Positions 22,785 to 28,865 of a DNA stretch of 28,865 bases are shown here, piece by piece. Source of the DNA: a virus; IMG/VR virus record IMGVR_UViG_3300027156_000031, positions 1 through 28,865 of that record, one strand, 5' to 3'. The translations under genes and the position numbers were made by a program. How positions within the stretch are numbered: position 1 is the first letter of the stretch; the number at the start of each line of letters is the position of its first letter. Under the pieces are notes generated by a model. The model saw only the letters and a program-made list of their open reading frames with translations. It was not told the DNA's origin and did no database searches.

Positions 22785-23068
22785 TAGCAGATTTTTCCTT
22801 TAGTTTTACCACGAATAGCACAACCGTCTGCACGAGCTGATGCTGAACCACCTTTAGCCATACATTTAGTTTTGCCACCACGTTTGTAATTGTCATCAAA
22901 CTTTTTAACTTCTGTACTTGTATCATACATAGCTTTATTTTTACGATAAGACTCAGGATCTTTCATTTCTTCAACCTTCATTTGCTTTTCTTCAATCTTA
23001 ACTTTTTTATCATCAGAAGGAGGAGTGATATCCTTAACAAATTTCTTGATTTTTTCAATAATAGCCAT
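22784..23068 (-). CDS. 94-aa protein with Lys-rich N-terminus and Cys-containing GKTKGKIC tail
   Basis: The N-terminal half (AIIEKIKKFVKDITPPSDDK, then KVKIEEKQMKVEEMKD) is charged and helical. The C-terminal half is basic: RGGKTKCMAKGGSASARADG followed by CAIRGKTKGKIC. Three cysteines lie in this tail. The last ~30 residues align with the end of the next protein (23078), sharing KCMA-x-GG-x-AS, A(D/N)G and RGKTKGKIC, so the two genes look like paralogues at their C-termini. The ATG at 23068 follows AAGGAATAATC. Function unknown; the conserved Cys/Lys/Gly tail may bind nucleic acid, metal or the capsid interior. Confidence 0.6.
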   Translation of the reverse strand: MAIIEKIKKFVKDITPPSDDKKVKIEEKQMKVEEMKDPESYRKNKAMYDTSTEVKKFDDNYKRGGKTKCMAKGGSASARADGCAIRGKTKGKIC

Positions 23069-23077
23069 GATTATTCC

Positions 23078-23545
23078 TTAGCAAATTTTGCCTTTTGTTT
23101 TACCACGAACAGCAATGCCATTAGCTTTTGCTAATTGAGATGCTTTGCCACCAGCAGCCATACATTTACCACCCATTTTCATTTTATGCATTGATGATTC
23201 ATGACCTTTTACTTCTTTTTTAGCAATCATTTTTGCATCTGATTTTGTTGCACATCCTTTAGCCATACCGCCTTTTTTCATGTAGCCCATTTTATTTCTA
23301 ACCTCCGTTGGTAATTTTGATATTCCAGGATTCTTACTTTTGTCTACAGCTTTAAGTTTCCCGCCTTTTTTCATAGCTGGCATGCCCTGTGGTGCGGCCA
23401 TAGCTGCCATAGGATTAACTGCTGGCATTACTGGGGCTGCTGATCTTGGCATTACAGGTGCTTCTGGTCTAAAAGCTAGTGCTGGTCGTTTCTTTGCACG
23501 TCCCATCATCATAGCCATTCTTGGGTTTGTTGATTTCTTTTTCAT
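23078..23545 (-). CDS. 155-aa Met/Lys/Gly-rich protein of the KGG cluster
   Basis: I place the start at ATG 23545 because AAGGA lies 5 bases upstream of it; the ATG at 23551 is too close to that site. The protein begins MKKKSTNPRMAMMMGRAKKR, then a Met/Pro/Ala-rich segment (PVMPRSAAPVMPAVNPMAAM) and a series of KKGG motifs (MPAMKKGGKL, MGYMKKGGMAKG, MKMGGKCMAAGG). It ends ANGIAVRGKTKGKIC. Methionine content is unusually high. Its C-terminal ~30 residues match the preceding 94-aa protein. It lacks hydrophobic segments. A minor capsid-interior or nucleic-acid-binding protein is possible; no known domain recognised. Confidence 0.6.
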   Translation of the reverse strand: MKKKSTNPRMAMMMGRAKKRPALAFRPEAPVMPRSAAPVMPAVNPMAAMAAPQGMPAMKKGGKLKAVDKSKNPGISKLPTEVRNKMGYMKKGGMAKGCATKSDAKMIAKKEVKGHESSMHKMKMGGKCMAAGGKASQLAKANGIAVRGKTKGKIC

Positions 23546-23553
23546 AATCATCC

Positions 23554-23940
23554 TTAGTTACATTTCCAACGTTTTAAAGAAGCTGCTTTACGAGTAGGTC
23601 TGCCTTTTTCATCTTTCATAGGTCCAGGCATTCCAGACATCCTTGCACAAAAAGATCTTTTACGAGCACCACCTTGTGGTTGTGGGGCTTTTAAATTAGA
23701 TCCTGTAGCAGCGTTATACTTAGCACGGCCTTTAGCAGTTAATCCAGCACCTTTAGATACGGGTAATTTTTCCCCACGTCCTACTGCTAATGATACACCA
23801 CCTTTTTTAAACTTTTTACTTTTATCAGCTTCTGCAAAATCTTTACCTACTGATTGAGGTATTCCAACCTTTTTAGCAAACTTAGGATTGTAAGCAACTG
23901 CTGTCATAAGCTTATGTTGAGCTTTAGATTTGCTTGGCAT
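23554..23940 (-). CDS. Conserved basic phage protein (GRGEKLP/RKSFCARMSGMPGP family)
   Basis: The 128-aa protein starts MPSKSKAQHKLMTAVAYNPK, then FAKKVGIPQSVGKDFAEADK, a start common to small phage proteins. The C-terminal ~75 residues hold GRGEKLPVSKGAGLTAKGRA, NAATGSNLKAPQPQGGARKR and SFCARMSGMPGPMKDEKGRP, a strongly conserved block among T7-like and other phages whose function is not established (from memory, listed as a domain of unknown function). It is basic, with a KKFKKGG motif linking it to the cluster downstream. The ATG overlaps the stop of the TM/coiled-coil gene (TAATG). Confidence 0.72.
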   Translation of the reverse strand: MPSKSKAQHKLMTAVAYNPKFAKKVGIPQSVGKDFAEADKSKKFKKGGVSLAVGRGEKLPVSKGAGLTAKGRAKYNAATGSNLKAPQPQGGARKRSFCARMSGMPGPMKDEKGRPTRKAASLKRWKCN

Positions 23941-24161
23941 TATTTACCTAACCAGTGAGTTACCATCCAGCTAATGATACCAGAAAGAATGGTAGCGATA
24001 GCAATAAATACTTTCCAACCGCCTTTAATTTCTTCTAACGTCTTTTCAATACTATCAAGACGTTTTTTTAAATGTTCCATATCTTCCATAAGAGTATCCA
24101 CATCAGACTGTATATGTTTAATTTCTACACCGTGTTCTATAACTTCACGTTCTGCGCTCAT
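23940..24161 (-). CDS. Coiled-coil plus single-TM protein (XhlA/holin-like)
   Basis: The 73-aa protein has an acidic/basic coiled coil at residues about 10-46 (VDTLMEDMEHLKKRLDSIEK, then TLEEIKGG) and one TM helix at about 50-68 (VFIAIATILSGIISWMVTHW), ending LGK. This N-terminal coiled coil plus C-terminal anchor is the layout of XhlA-type hemolysin/holin accessory proteins of phages. It lies far from the lysozyme cluster at 5.7-6.9 kb, between decoration-like and basic proteins. It may act in lysis timing, in superinfection exclusion or as a membrane-linked assembly factor. Topology is clear; function is inferred. Confidence 0.62.
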   Translation of the reverse strand: MSAEREVIEHGVEIKHIQSDVDTLMEDMEHLKKRLDSIEKTLEEIKGGWKVFIAIATILSGIISWMVTHWLGK

Positions 24162-24164
24162 ATA

Positions 24165-24455
24165 TTATCCGTAGAATACTGTTACTGTCATGCTGGCTGG
24201 AGTTGTTGCATAAATGCCGTTATCGCAGCGAATACCTTCACCAGGAATAACGATATTAGATACTCCACCTGCATTTGCGGGAATTACAACTGAAAATACT
24301 GTAGTGCCAGCTGAGCCGTTTTTTAAAGTTAAAGTGCCTCCAGCTGTAGGAACACCAATAACCATACCTTTAATACGAGCAGGTCCAGCGAATACAGCAG
24401 AGTCAGTCTGAGCAGCGGCTATTGCCGTAGCTTTTACATCATATTGCATACCCAT
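24165..24455 (-). CDS. Small beta-rich virion protein (decoration-like)
   Basis: The 96-aa protein (MGMQYDVKATAIAAAQTDSA, then VFAGPARIKGMVIGVPTAGG, TLTLKNGSAGTTVFSVVIPA, NIVIPGEGIRCDNGIYATTP) is a single small beta domain of a type common in phage head regions. AAGGAG lies about 8 bases before the ATG at 24455. It follows a hairpin that separates it from the 160-aa protein. A head-decoration or virion surface role fits its position just downstream of the capsid genes. No named family. Confidence 0.6.
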   Translation of the reverse strand: MGMQYDVKATAIAAAQTDSAVFAGPARIKGMVIGVPTAGGTLTLKNGSAGTTVFSVVIPANAGGVSNIVIPGEGIRCDNGIYATTPASMTVTVFYG

Positions 24456-24469
24456 AATTAATCTCCTTA

Positions 24470-24499
24470 AATTATAAACAAAGGGGAGAAATCTCCCCC
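24470..24499 (-). terminator. Stem-loop after the 160-aa head protein, probable weak terminator
   Basis: On the minus strand GGGGAGA and TCTCCCC pair around a TT loop (24483-24498), a perfect 7-bp GC-rich stem, followed by CTTTGTTTAT. It lies 9 bases after the stop of the gene ending at 24508 and about 25 bases before the next start. The T-run is interrupted, so it may attenuate or protect the mRNA end rather than fully stop transcription. Confidence 0.55.
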
Positions 24500-24507
24500 T
24501 AGATTAA

Positions 24508-24990
24508 TTATTGTGTGTTATATGTTGCACGATCATCAGATTGAGCGTATTGGAATGTAACAAAACCTGTACCAGCTGTTGGTTGGCCTACTGATGTTAT
24601 TGTAACAACAAGAGCTGAAGAAGCTTGTTGGCTGTTAGCTGCTGCAACATCAACTGGTGTTGATTGCATATTAGTTAACTGTGCTGCTGTAAATGTAGGA
24701 GTTGTACGAGCTGCTGTTTTAGCATTAACACCAGAAGCATATTCAGTGCCAGCTGCAGTTTTACCAATAGTTAAAGTAGCTGATGTAGCTGAATCATATG
24801 CTGTAATAACATCAACAAAAATGTTAATAAGCTTAGATCCTGCTGGAACATAAACTGTTACGCTTTGAACTAATGTTGCATCAAATGTAAATGCTGTTTG
24901 TTGTGTTAATACTGTTGTACCAACGTTTTTGTATGGAGTATATCTATTTGTGCCTGATTTAACTGGGCCTGAGAATGTTGTTCTTGACAT
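24508..24990 (-). CDS. 160-aa beta-rich head-region protein (decoration-like)
   Basis: The start is placed at ATG 24990, preceded by AAGGAAAAACA; an in-frame ATG at 25020 has no site and its ten extra residues (MNLTFYEGKT) are unlikely. The protein begins MSRTTFSGPVKSGTNRYTPY and is beta-rich and Ala/Thr/Ser-rich (TVYVPAGSKLINIFVDVITA, SALVVTITSVGQPTAGTGFV), ending QYAQSDDRATYNTQ. The FSGPVKSGT start is frequent in phage head proteins encoded just after the major capsid gene. It probably decorates the capsid surface. It is the first gene after the capsid terminator. Confidence 0.6.
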   Translation of the reverse strand: MSRTTFSGPVKSGTNRYTPYKNVGTTVLTQQTAFTFDATLVQSVTVYVPAGSKLINIFVDVITAYDSATSATLTIGKTAAGTEYASGVNAKTAARTTPTFTAAQLTNMQSTPVDVAAANSQQASSALVVTITSVGQPTAGTGFVTFQYAQSDDRATYNTQ

Positions 24991-25130
24991 TGTTTTTCCT
25001 TCATAAAAAGTTAGGTTCATTAGTCTTTTATGCGTCTGCCAGGACAGTCTAATAAACCAGGATGTGCCTGGATATGGTTATTTTACAACACTTTTGCCTG
25101 TAAACGCTAGTATTTTTATATTGACTGGCA
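24991..25130 (-). other. Non-coding gap between the capsid terminator and the decoration gene
   Basis: This is part of the only long gap in the window (24991-25179). No ORF fits. On the minus strand there is a CCAGG-CACAT-CCTGG inverted repeat (25057-25071). A TAAAAT hexamer at 25080-25085 could be a -10 box, but the -35 region (AGCGTT at 17 bases) is poor, so a promoter is only possible. Since a strong terminator precedes it, an internal start for the downstream genes would make sense. I see no tRNA. Confidence 0.35.
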
Positions 25131-25133
25131 AAT

Positions 25134-25157
25134 AAAAAAGGCCCTCCGAAGAGAGCC
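25134..25157 (-). terminator. Strong intrinsic terminator after the major capsid gene
   Basis: On the minus strand GGCTCTC, a TTCG tetraloop and GAGGGCC form a 7-bp stem (one G-T pair) at 25157-25140, followed at once by TTTTTT (25139-25134). It lies 22 bases after the capsid stop. A TTCG loop closed by C-G is exceptionally stable. It would cap high-level capsid mRNA while some read-through or a new promoter supplies the genes beyond. Confidence 0.88.
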
Positions 25158-25179
25158 TTTTCCATCATCAAATGCTTAA

Positions 25180-26088
25180 TTAAGCACCTGGTGAACCGAA
25201 CATACCTAACGGATCTGAATATCCGAATGAGTAACGTTCACGTGATTTATAACGTACGTTACCTGTATCAAAGTCACCGTCCATTGAATTACTTAATGGA
25301 GTACGAACAAAGTGTTTCATACCATTAGGAACATCAGTTGTTAAGTACCAACCATTAGCGTCTGTCAAGAAGTGGTTAATTGTATAACCTTCTGGGATAG
25401 AGCCATTGTTCTTAATAGCATTGATATCATTGTCAGCAGTACCAACACGTAACTCAGTTTCCAATAAGCGAGTTGCAACGAATTGCAATGCTGGTGGAAC
25501 GATAAGTTTTTTAGGTTTAGCAGCAATCAATAGACCACGCTCATCAGTCCAAGCTGCGATTTGAATAACTGCATTTTCCAATGAAGTTTCGTTCAAGTCA
25601 GCTGCTGTTGATGGTGTGTTACTATTTACGCCACCTGAAACAAGCGGATGGTCAGTAGCAAATAAAGCTTTGCCGTCACCACCAGCGTATGAAGCACTGA
25701 AGCCGTTATTAATAACTGCAGCAGCCTTCACTTGTTTCGTGTAAGACATAGCTCTCGCTAAAGCCTTTGTGTAACGAGCTGATAAAGAATCATATAAGTT
25801 ATCTTCAATAGCTTCTTCAGTTAAGCTGAAGCCAAGAGCGATAGTTTCATGATTGTATCGTGCTGTCCAAGCTTCTTGAGCATTGTCATAAGCGATGGAT
25901 GTACCTTCGTTTTTGACTGGTGCTGCTGAGAAACCTGATAGTTTTGTTTCTTCTTCAAATGAACGTTCAGAAGTCTCTGTTTCGTAGATTTCTTTATGTT
26001 CTTCGCCATATCTTGCATATTCTAAACCGAATAATGCATTAAGTCCTGGTAATAGCTCTTTAAGGAGCTGTGCACGTGAAATAGCCAT
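25180..26088 (-). CDS. Major capsid protein (HK97-fold, Mu gpT-like type)
   Basis: The 302-aa protein begins MAISRAQLLKELLPGLNALF, followed by GLEYARYGEEHKEIYETETS and FEEETKLSGFSAAPVKNEGT. The LFATDHPLVSGG motif (residues 142-153) and surrounding AWTARYNHETIALGFSLTEE, YTKALARAMSYTKQVKAAAV and LIVPPALQFVATRLLETELR blocks are hallmarks of phage major head subunits of the HK97 fold related to Mu gpT. It assembles the icosahedral shell. GGAGAATAAAAC precedes the ATG. Scaffold-like and chaperonin genes lie just upstream and a strong terminator just downstream, fitting a highly expressed head gene. Confidence 0.9.
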   Translation of the reverse strand: MAISRAQLLKELLPGLNALFGLEYARYGEEHKEIYETETSERSFEEETKLSGFSAAPVKNEGTSIAYDNAQEAWTARYNHETIALGFSLTEEAIEDNLYDSLSARYTKALARAMSYTKQVKAAAVINNGFSASYAGGDGKALFATDHPLVSGGVNSNTPSTAADLNETSLENAVIQIAAWTDERGLLIAAKPKKLIVPPALQFVATRLLETELRVGTADNDINAIKNNGSIPEGYTINHFLTDANGWYLTTDVPNGMKHFVRTPLSNSMDGDFDTGNVRYKSRERYSFGYSDPLGMFGSPGA

Positions 26089-26103
26089 GTTTTATTCTCC
26101 TAG

Positions 26104-26727
26104 TTAAGCTGTGTAAGCCACGCCTGTAAGGGCAGTGAGCTGTGGGTTGTTGACTTTTACAATTACTTCTGGATAAAGCGTTACGCCAGATAATACATAT
26201 GCTGTATCTGGAACAACTGCAACTACTCTCCATGGTAATGTTGTAGCAGCACCAGCGGTATCTGCAGGTTTAACAATAGATGATTGTGCATTACCTGTTG
26301 TTGTAGAACCTGTACCGTTTTGGATTTCAGCTACGTTAGCACCAACGATAGTTGCATTAGCACCTGTTACTACTGTTGGAGCGCCTGAAGTTGTTACTGT
26401 CACCTTGAAAGAAGCTGAAGCATCAACCACTACATAAGCAATAGCATTAGTAACGCTAGTACCTGGGTAGTATTGAGCTTGAACTGTCTGACCTGATGAA
26501 TTTGTATATTGAAAGCCTGTTGCAACACCGATAATAGTACCAGTAGTTGTTGCACCAGATAATTCAACTGTGCCGCCCGCTACGATTTTAACTGAAGAAC
26601 CGTTATAGATTGGTGTGTTGTAAGAACTACCTATTTTATACTGTAATGTTGCACCAGCATAAGGCATACCATCATAACGATTAATCGCTTCAAATCCATA
26701 GGGTTTGTCAATGGTTGGATAAGCCAT
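26104..26727 (-). CDS. 207-aa beta-rich head protein
   Basis: The protein begins MAYPTIDKPYGFEAINRYDG, then MPYAGATLQYKIGSSYNTPI, with beta-rich middle strands (VKIVAGGTVELSGATTTGTI, VGANVAEIQNGTGSTTTGNA) and ends EVIVKVNNPQLTALTGVAYT. The PYGFxxIxxxDGxPYxGAT start is frequent in proteins encoded immediately before the capsid gene in aquatic phages. It lies 15 bases upstream of the capsid start with AAGGAG before its own ATG. A capsid decoration or stabilisation protein is the likely role. Confidence 0.65.
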   Translation of the reverse strand: MAYPTIDKPYGFEAINRYDGMPYAGATLQYKIGSSYNTPIYNGSSVKIVAGGTVELSGATTTGTIIGVATGFQYTNSSGQTVQAQYYPGTSVTNAIAYVVVDASASFKVTVTTSGAPTVVTGANATIVGANVAEIQNGTGSTTTGNAQSSIVKPADTAGAATTLPWRVVAVVPDTAYVLSGVTLYPEVIVKVNNPQLTALTGVAYTA

Positions 26728-26752
26728 ATTTAAAACTCCTTAAATTAAAAAA

Positions 26753-27199
26753 TTAACCTTTGCCAAAACTAGTCGTAGACTTTCTCTCATTAAAGAGAGG
26801 CATTCTAGGATCGTTTTGACGCATAAGATTATTATCAACAGCGTCTGTTTGAGATTGCGTTTGCTTGTCATAGTACTCTGTCCTTTGCTCAACAAGCTCT
26901 TGAGGTGTCTTGCAAAGTAATAATCCGCCAATCTCAATATTGTCTTTAAAACGACTATCGGGATCAACTAACAGTTGAAATTTAGGTTGCTCTTCTGCTC
27001 TTACAGGTTCCCAGCCTTCTCTAAGTTTAGAACTGAGATTGCGTGGGTCTGCTGAGTTCATCATTGAAACTCTAATCCATCTGTACGCAAAGCCAGCTTG
27101 TTTGTCTGGTTCTGGTAACAATTCAGGAGCTTGCCACTGTTTAGGGCGCTCATCCTGTTGACGGGTATCTACTTCACGGGGAATTCTATTTTCAGCCAT
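26753..27199 (-). CDS. Conserved 148-aa head-region protein
   Basis: The protein starts MAENRIPREVDTRQQDERPK with a charged, probably flexible region. The core GFAYRWIRVSMMNSADPRNL, SSKLREGWEPVRAEEQPKFQ and IEIGGLLLCKTPQELVEQRT resembles a small family encoded just upstream of capsid genes in phages of this group. GGAG is 7 bases before its ATG, and it overlaps the scaffold-like gene by 8 bases. The product could help scaffold or head maturation. No catalytic motif seen. Confidence 0.6.
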   Translation of the reverse strand: MAENRIPREVDTRQQDERPKQWQAPELLPEPDKQAGFAYRWIRVSMMNSADPRNLSSKLREGWEPVRAEEQPKFQLLVDPDSRFKDNIEIGGLLLCKTPQELVEQRTEYYDKQTQSQTDAVDNNLMRQNDPRMPLFNERKSTTSFGKG

Positions 27200-28148
27200 T
27201 TTGGGACTCCAATTTAGTTAATTCCAGCGCATATTGCTCTGGAGAAAGTTTGAACTTTTTAGCCAAAGCTAATTGTGTCTGCGTCAGTCTAATCTTTTTT
27301 GGGGATGTAGAACGAGTAGCAGGCGCTACTACCGTTGATGGTTTTTTAACAGAGTCTTTGGTCTCTGAGTTATTATCGCCAGCGAACTTCTCTGGGAATC
27401 TTTTCTTGATTTCAGTATCTATAGCGTTCCAGTATTGATCAGAGCCAGTTGTGACTCCATCACGTTCTAGTCGTCTATGAATACCCATAGCAAGGAAACT
27501 CATATCGTCATCAACACCATACCAGCTGTTTTTGTCCAACCAAGACTGGGTTTTTGAATCCAATCGTTGCGGTTGTTGTGACTGTTCTGGTATTTTTACC
27601 TCATTTTCAGCTGTTTGTAAAGCACTTTCGTCATATTGCGGTCTATAAGACGCAACTTCATGAACTTTAAACTTAGCTTCTGTGAGTTTTTCTTGTGCAT
27701 CTACAACTTTATCAGAATCACCAGAATCATATGCTTCTTTATAAGCTATTCTAGCAAGCTCTAATTGTCGGTCTGCACCTTCTTTAGCGTTAGAAACATA
27801 TACTTTTTCACCTTCTGTTAGACGGCCTCTAAGTTTTTTAGTTTCTTCTACTAATGATTGTGCTACACGAATTGCTTCTTGTTGCTCACGTACTGCTTGT
27901 TCTTTTTCTCTACGCTCATCGTTAATGAGTTTTTTCATTTGAAGTAAACGTTGTTTAGCTTCTTTTGAATACTGTTCAAGATCATCATTTTCAATGTCTT
28001 TTACAATTTCTTCTGGTAGTGGTTGAGAGTTCTTTTGATCTTCTTCAGGACGATCATCCACTATTTCAATTTCAATCTTTTCTTCTGCAGGTGTTTCTAC
28101 TTCTGGTGTTTCCATTTCATCTGGAAATTTAAAATCATCATCAGCCAT
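27192..28148 (-). CDS. Scaffold-like acidic coiled-coil head protein
   Basis: The 318-aa protein is very acidic at the N-terminus (MADDDFKFPDEMETPEVETP, EKIEIEIVDDRPEEDQ), then forms a long coiled-coil region (about residues 55-180, DLEQYSKEAKQRLLQMKKLI, REKEQAVREQQEAIRVAQSL, RQLELARIAYKEAYDSGDSD). The C-terminus is Lys-rich, ending LTQTQLALAKKFKLSPEQYA. A helical, acidic protein just upstream of the capsid gene is the classic scaffold arrangement. WLDKNSWYGVDDDMSFLAMG (about residue 210) is a motif seen in this type of phage protein. AAGGAGAATTAAC precedes the ATG. Scaffold assignment is by composition and position. Confidence 0.68.
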   Translation of the reverse strand: MADDDFKFPDEMETPEVETPAEEKIEIEIVDDRPEEDQKNSQPLPEEIVKDIENDDLEQYSKEAKQRLLQMKKLINDERREKEQAVREQQEAIRVAQSLVEETKKLRGRLTEGEKVYVSNAKEGADRQLELARIAYKEAYDSGDSDKVVDAQEKLTEAKFKVHEVASYRPQYDESALQTAENEVKIPEQSQQPQRLDSKTQSWLDKNSWYGVDDDMSFLAMGIHRRLERDGVTTGSDQYWNAIDTEIKKRFPEKFAGDNNSETKDSVKKPSTVVAPATRSTSPKKIRLTQTQLALAKKFKLSPEQYALELTKLESQNG

Positions 28149-28159
28149 GTTAATTCTCC

Positions 28160-28570
28160 TTAAATACGACTAATGCCACGAGGATCTTCTACAATCCCCT
28201 CAACACTGTCATCATTAATTATTCGGAATTCCCTATTGTGAATCTTCAAGCGTGTGCCTGAGTTAGGGCGGGCTAATATGAAGTCACCAACTTTACACCA
28301 AGGACCTGTAGGAAATCTTTTTTCATCCTTGTAGCAATCTGGACCCATTTTAACTACAAAGAATACTGTAGATAAAACTTCTTCATTTCTCATTGTTTCA
28401 GAGGATTTAATTAATCCACTATCAAACTTTTCATCTGCTTCTGGGATCGCACATAAGATACGATAGCCTGAAACTTCTGGGAGCTGCTTTGCTTTTTCCT
28501 CATCCGTTTGGGGAAGAGTTGTTACCTGGTTTACATCATCGGGATTTGAGCCGATTAGTATGTCACTCAT
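28160..28570 (-). CDS. GroES-like co-chaperonin
   Basis: The 136-aa protein has an N-terminal extension of about 34 residues and then a Cpn10 fold: GYRILCAIPEADEKFDSGLI opens the first strand and the mobile loop (residues about 47-64 with Gly52-Leu53-Ile54 where GroES has Gly-Ile-Val-Leu), followed by STVFFVVKMGPDCYKDEKRF, WCKVGDFILARPNSGTRLKI and HNREFRIINDDSVEGIVEDP. The order matches GroES, including the V-G-D turn. It would pair with host GroEL to fold the capsid protein, as T4 gp31 does. It is next to scaffold and capsid genes. GGAG is 7 bases before the ATG, within the end of the preceding gene (8-base overlap). Confidence 0.85.
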   Translation of the reverse strand: MSDILIGSNPDDVNQVTTLPQTDEEKAKQLPEVSGYRILCAIPEADEKFDSGLIKSSETMRNEEVLSTVFFVVKMGPDCYKDEKRFPTGPWCKVGDFILARPNSGTRLKIHNREFRIINDDSVEGIVEDPRGISRI

Positions 28571-28751
28571 CTGAGTTCTCCATTTGTTTATTTAGATCTT
28601 GAATGTATCTTCGTGTAGAAAGTAGACCTGATATCTTTCCACATATATTTTGGTATTCAGCGTAGTCTTTGGCTACCCCAGTACCTAAATGTTCTTCTAA
28701 ATTTTTTACTTGTATATCTATTTCTCTTAATATTACTTCGTACTCATTCAT
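28563..28751 (-). CDS. 62-aa coiled-coil protein
   Basis: The protein (MNEYEVILREIDIQVKNLEE, then HLGTGVAKDYAEYQNICGKI and SGLLSTRRYIQDLNKQMENS) is mostly helical with heptad-like spacing, and soluble. Short proteins of this type occur upstream of the co-chaperonin or scaffold in several phages. It overlaps the previous gene (ATGA) and the co-chaperonin start (8 bases), so all three are one translational unit. Function unknown. Confidence 0.6.
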   Translation of the reverse strand: MNEYEVILREIDIQVKNLEEHLGTGVAKDYAEYQNICGKISGLLSTRRYIQDLNKQMENSDE

Positions 28752-28865
28752 TTATTTTCCTTGTTTGAAGGTTGTTGTCTTTGTTGTTGTATAGACATTT
28801 GAGCTTTGGATCTGCCAATATCTGAACCTAATCTAAAGCCTTCTATCTTTTCTTTTGATGCAATA
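28748..28865 (-). CDS. C-terminal 38 aa of an unidentified head-region gene (partial)
   Basis: A frame open from the window edge (first full codon at 28864) ends with TGA at 28748. The visible residues (IASKEKIEGFRLGSDIGRSK, then AQMSIQQQRQQPSNKENK) are charged, helical and Gln-rich. The stop overlaps the next ATG (ATGA), which supports a real gene end. By gene order it may be the portal or a protein between portal and scaffold; the fragment is too short to decide. Confidence 0.5.
   Translation of the reverse strand, partial: IASKEKIEGFRLGSDIGRSKAQMSIQQQRQQPSNKENK

Noticed and set aside
23078-23551. GKTKGK motif read as a P-loop (Walker A) ATP-binding site
   Set aside because: GKTKGK lacks the GxxxxGK[ST] spacing, sits at protein termini and has no Walker B or fold around it.
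24991-25020. N-terminal extension of the 160-aa head protein to ATG 25020
   Set aside because: No ribosome binding site before 25020, while AAGGAAAAACA directly precedes ATG 24990 and the FSGPVKSGT start matches the expected family start.
1-28865. Search for CRISPR arrays, tRNAs, integrase or insertion sequences
   Set aside because: No direct-repeat/spacer pattern, no cloverleaf noticed in the few gaps, no recombinase or transposase motif. The 20-residue repeats at 9.5-10.4 kb are coding.

Overview
The window reads as the structural (late) half of a tailed bacteriophage genome. All recognisable genes lie on the minus strand, so transcription runs from about 28.9 kb down to 1. Genes are packed head to tail, mostly joined by TAATG or ATGA overlaps or by gaps under 20 bases. 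Most starts have AAGGAG-type ribosome binding sites. The DNA is AT-rich and the standard bacterial code fits throughout. There is no tape-measure gene, no tail-tube gene and no tail-assembly frameshift pair. There are gp4-like adaptor/neck proteins, a P22 gp10-like tail hub and candidate ejection proteins. This points to a short-tailed (podovirus-like) phage, probably from an aquatic uncultivated lineage. The host cannot be named from this window.

Layout in the direction of transcription. (1) 28.9-24.2 kb, head: the end of an unidentified gene, a small coiled-coil protein, a GroES-like co-chaperonin, a scaffold-like acidic coiled-coil protein, a conserved 148-aa protein, a 207-aa beta-rich protein, and the major capsid protein followed by a strong intrinsic terminator. 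After a ~190-base non-coding gap come two small decoration-like proteins separated by a second hairpin. (2) 24.2-20.5 kb: a membrane/coiled-coil XhlA-like protein and a cluster of small, very basic Lys/Gly/Met-rich proteins that share KGG and GKTKGK motifs. Among them are a 21-aa cationic amphipathic ORF, a zinc-ribbon protein and the first adaptor. (3) 20.5-18.0 kb: the second adaptor/neck protein, a free-standing HNH endonuclease and two virion proteins. (4) 18.0-6.9 kb: an unusually large fibre/adhesin region. It holds a long fibre, an S74 self-cleaving fibre starting at TTG, a fibre head, four glycine-rich adhesin-like proteins, a protein of 20-residue tandem repeats, and a short protein whose conserved N-terminus is only reached from an ATT start codon.

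(5) 6.9-5.7 kb, lysis: an overlooked 22-aa hydrophobic ORF, a TM plus coiled-coil protein, a three-TM holin-like protein and a GH24 lysozyme. (6) 5.7 kb-1: a large tail-hub protein, a jelly-roll-like fibre, a 528-aa membrane-active virion protein, a Q/N/G-rich low-complexity protein, a GNAT-fold protein and the start of another virion protein.

The genes form a head, neck, fibre, lysis and ejection programme. The points most worth a second look are the ATT start, the two unannotated micro-ORFs, the paralogous glycine-rich adhesin array and the GKTKGK basic-protein cluster. I see no CRISPR array, tRNA, integrase or insertion sequence.
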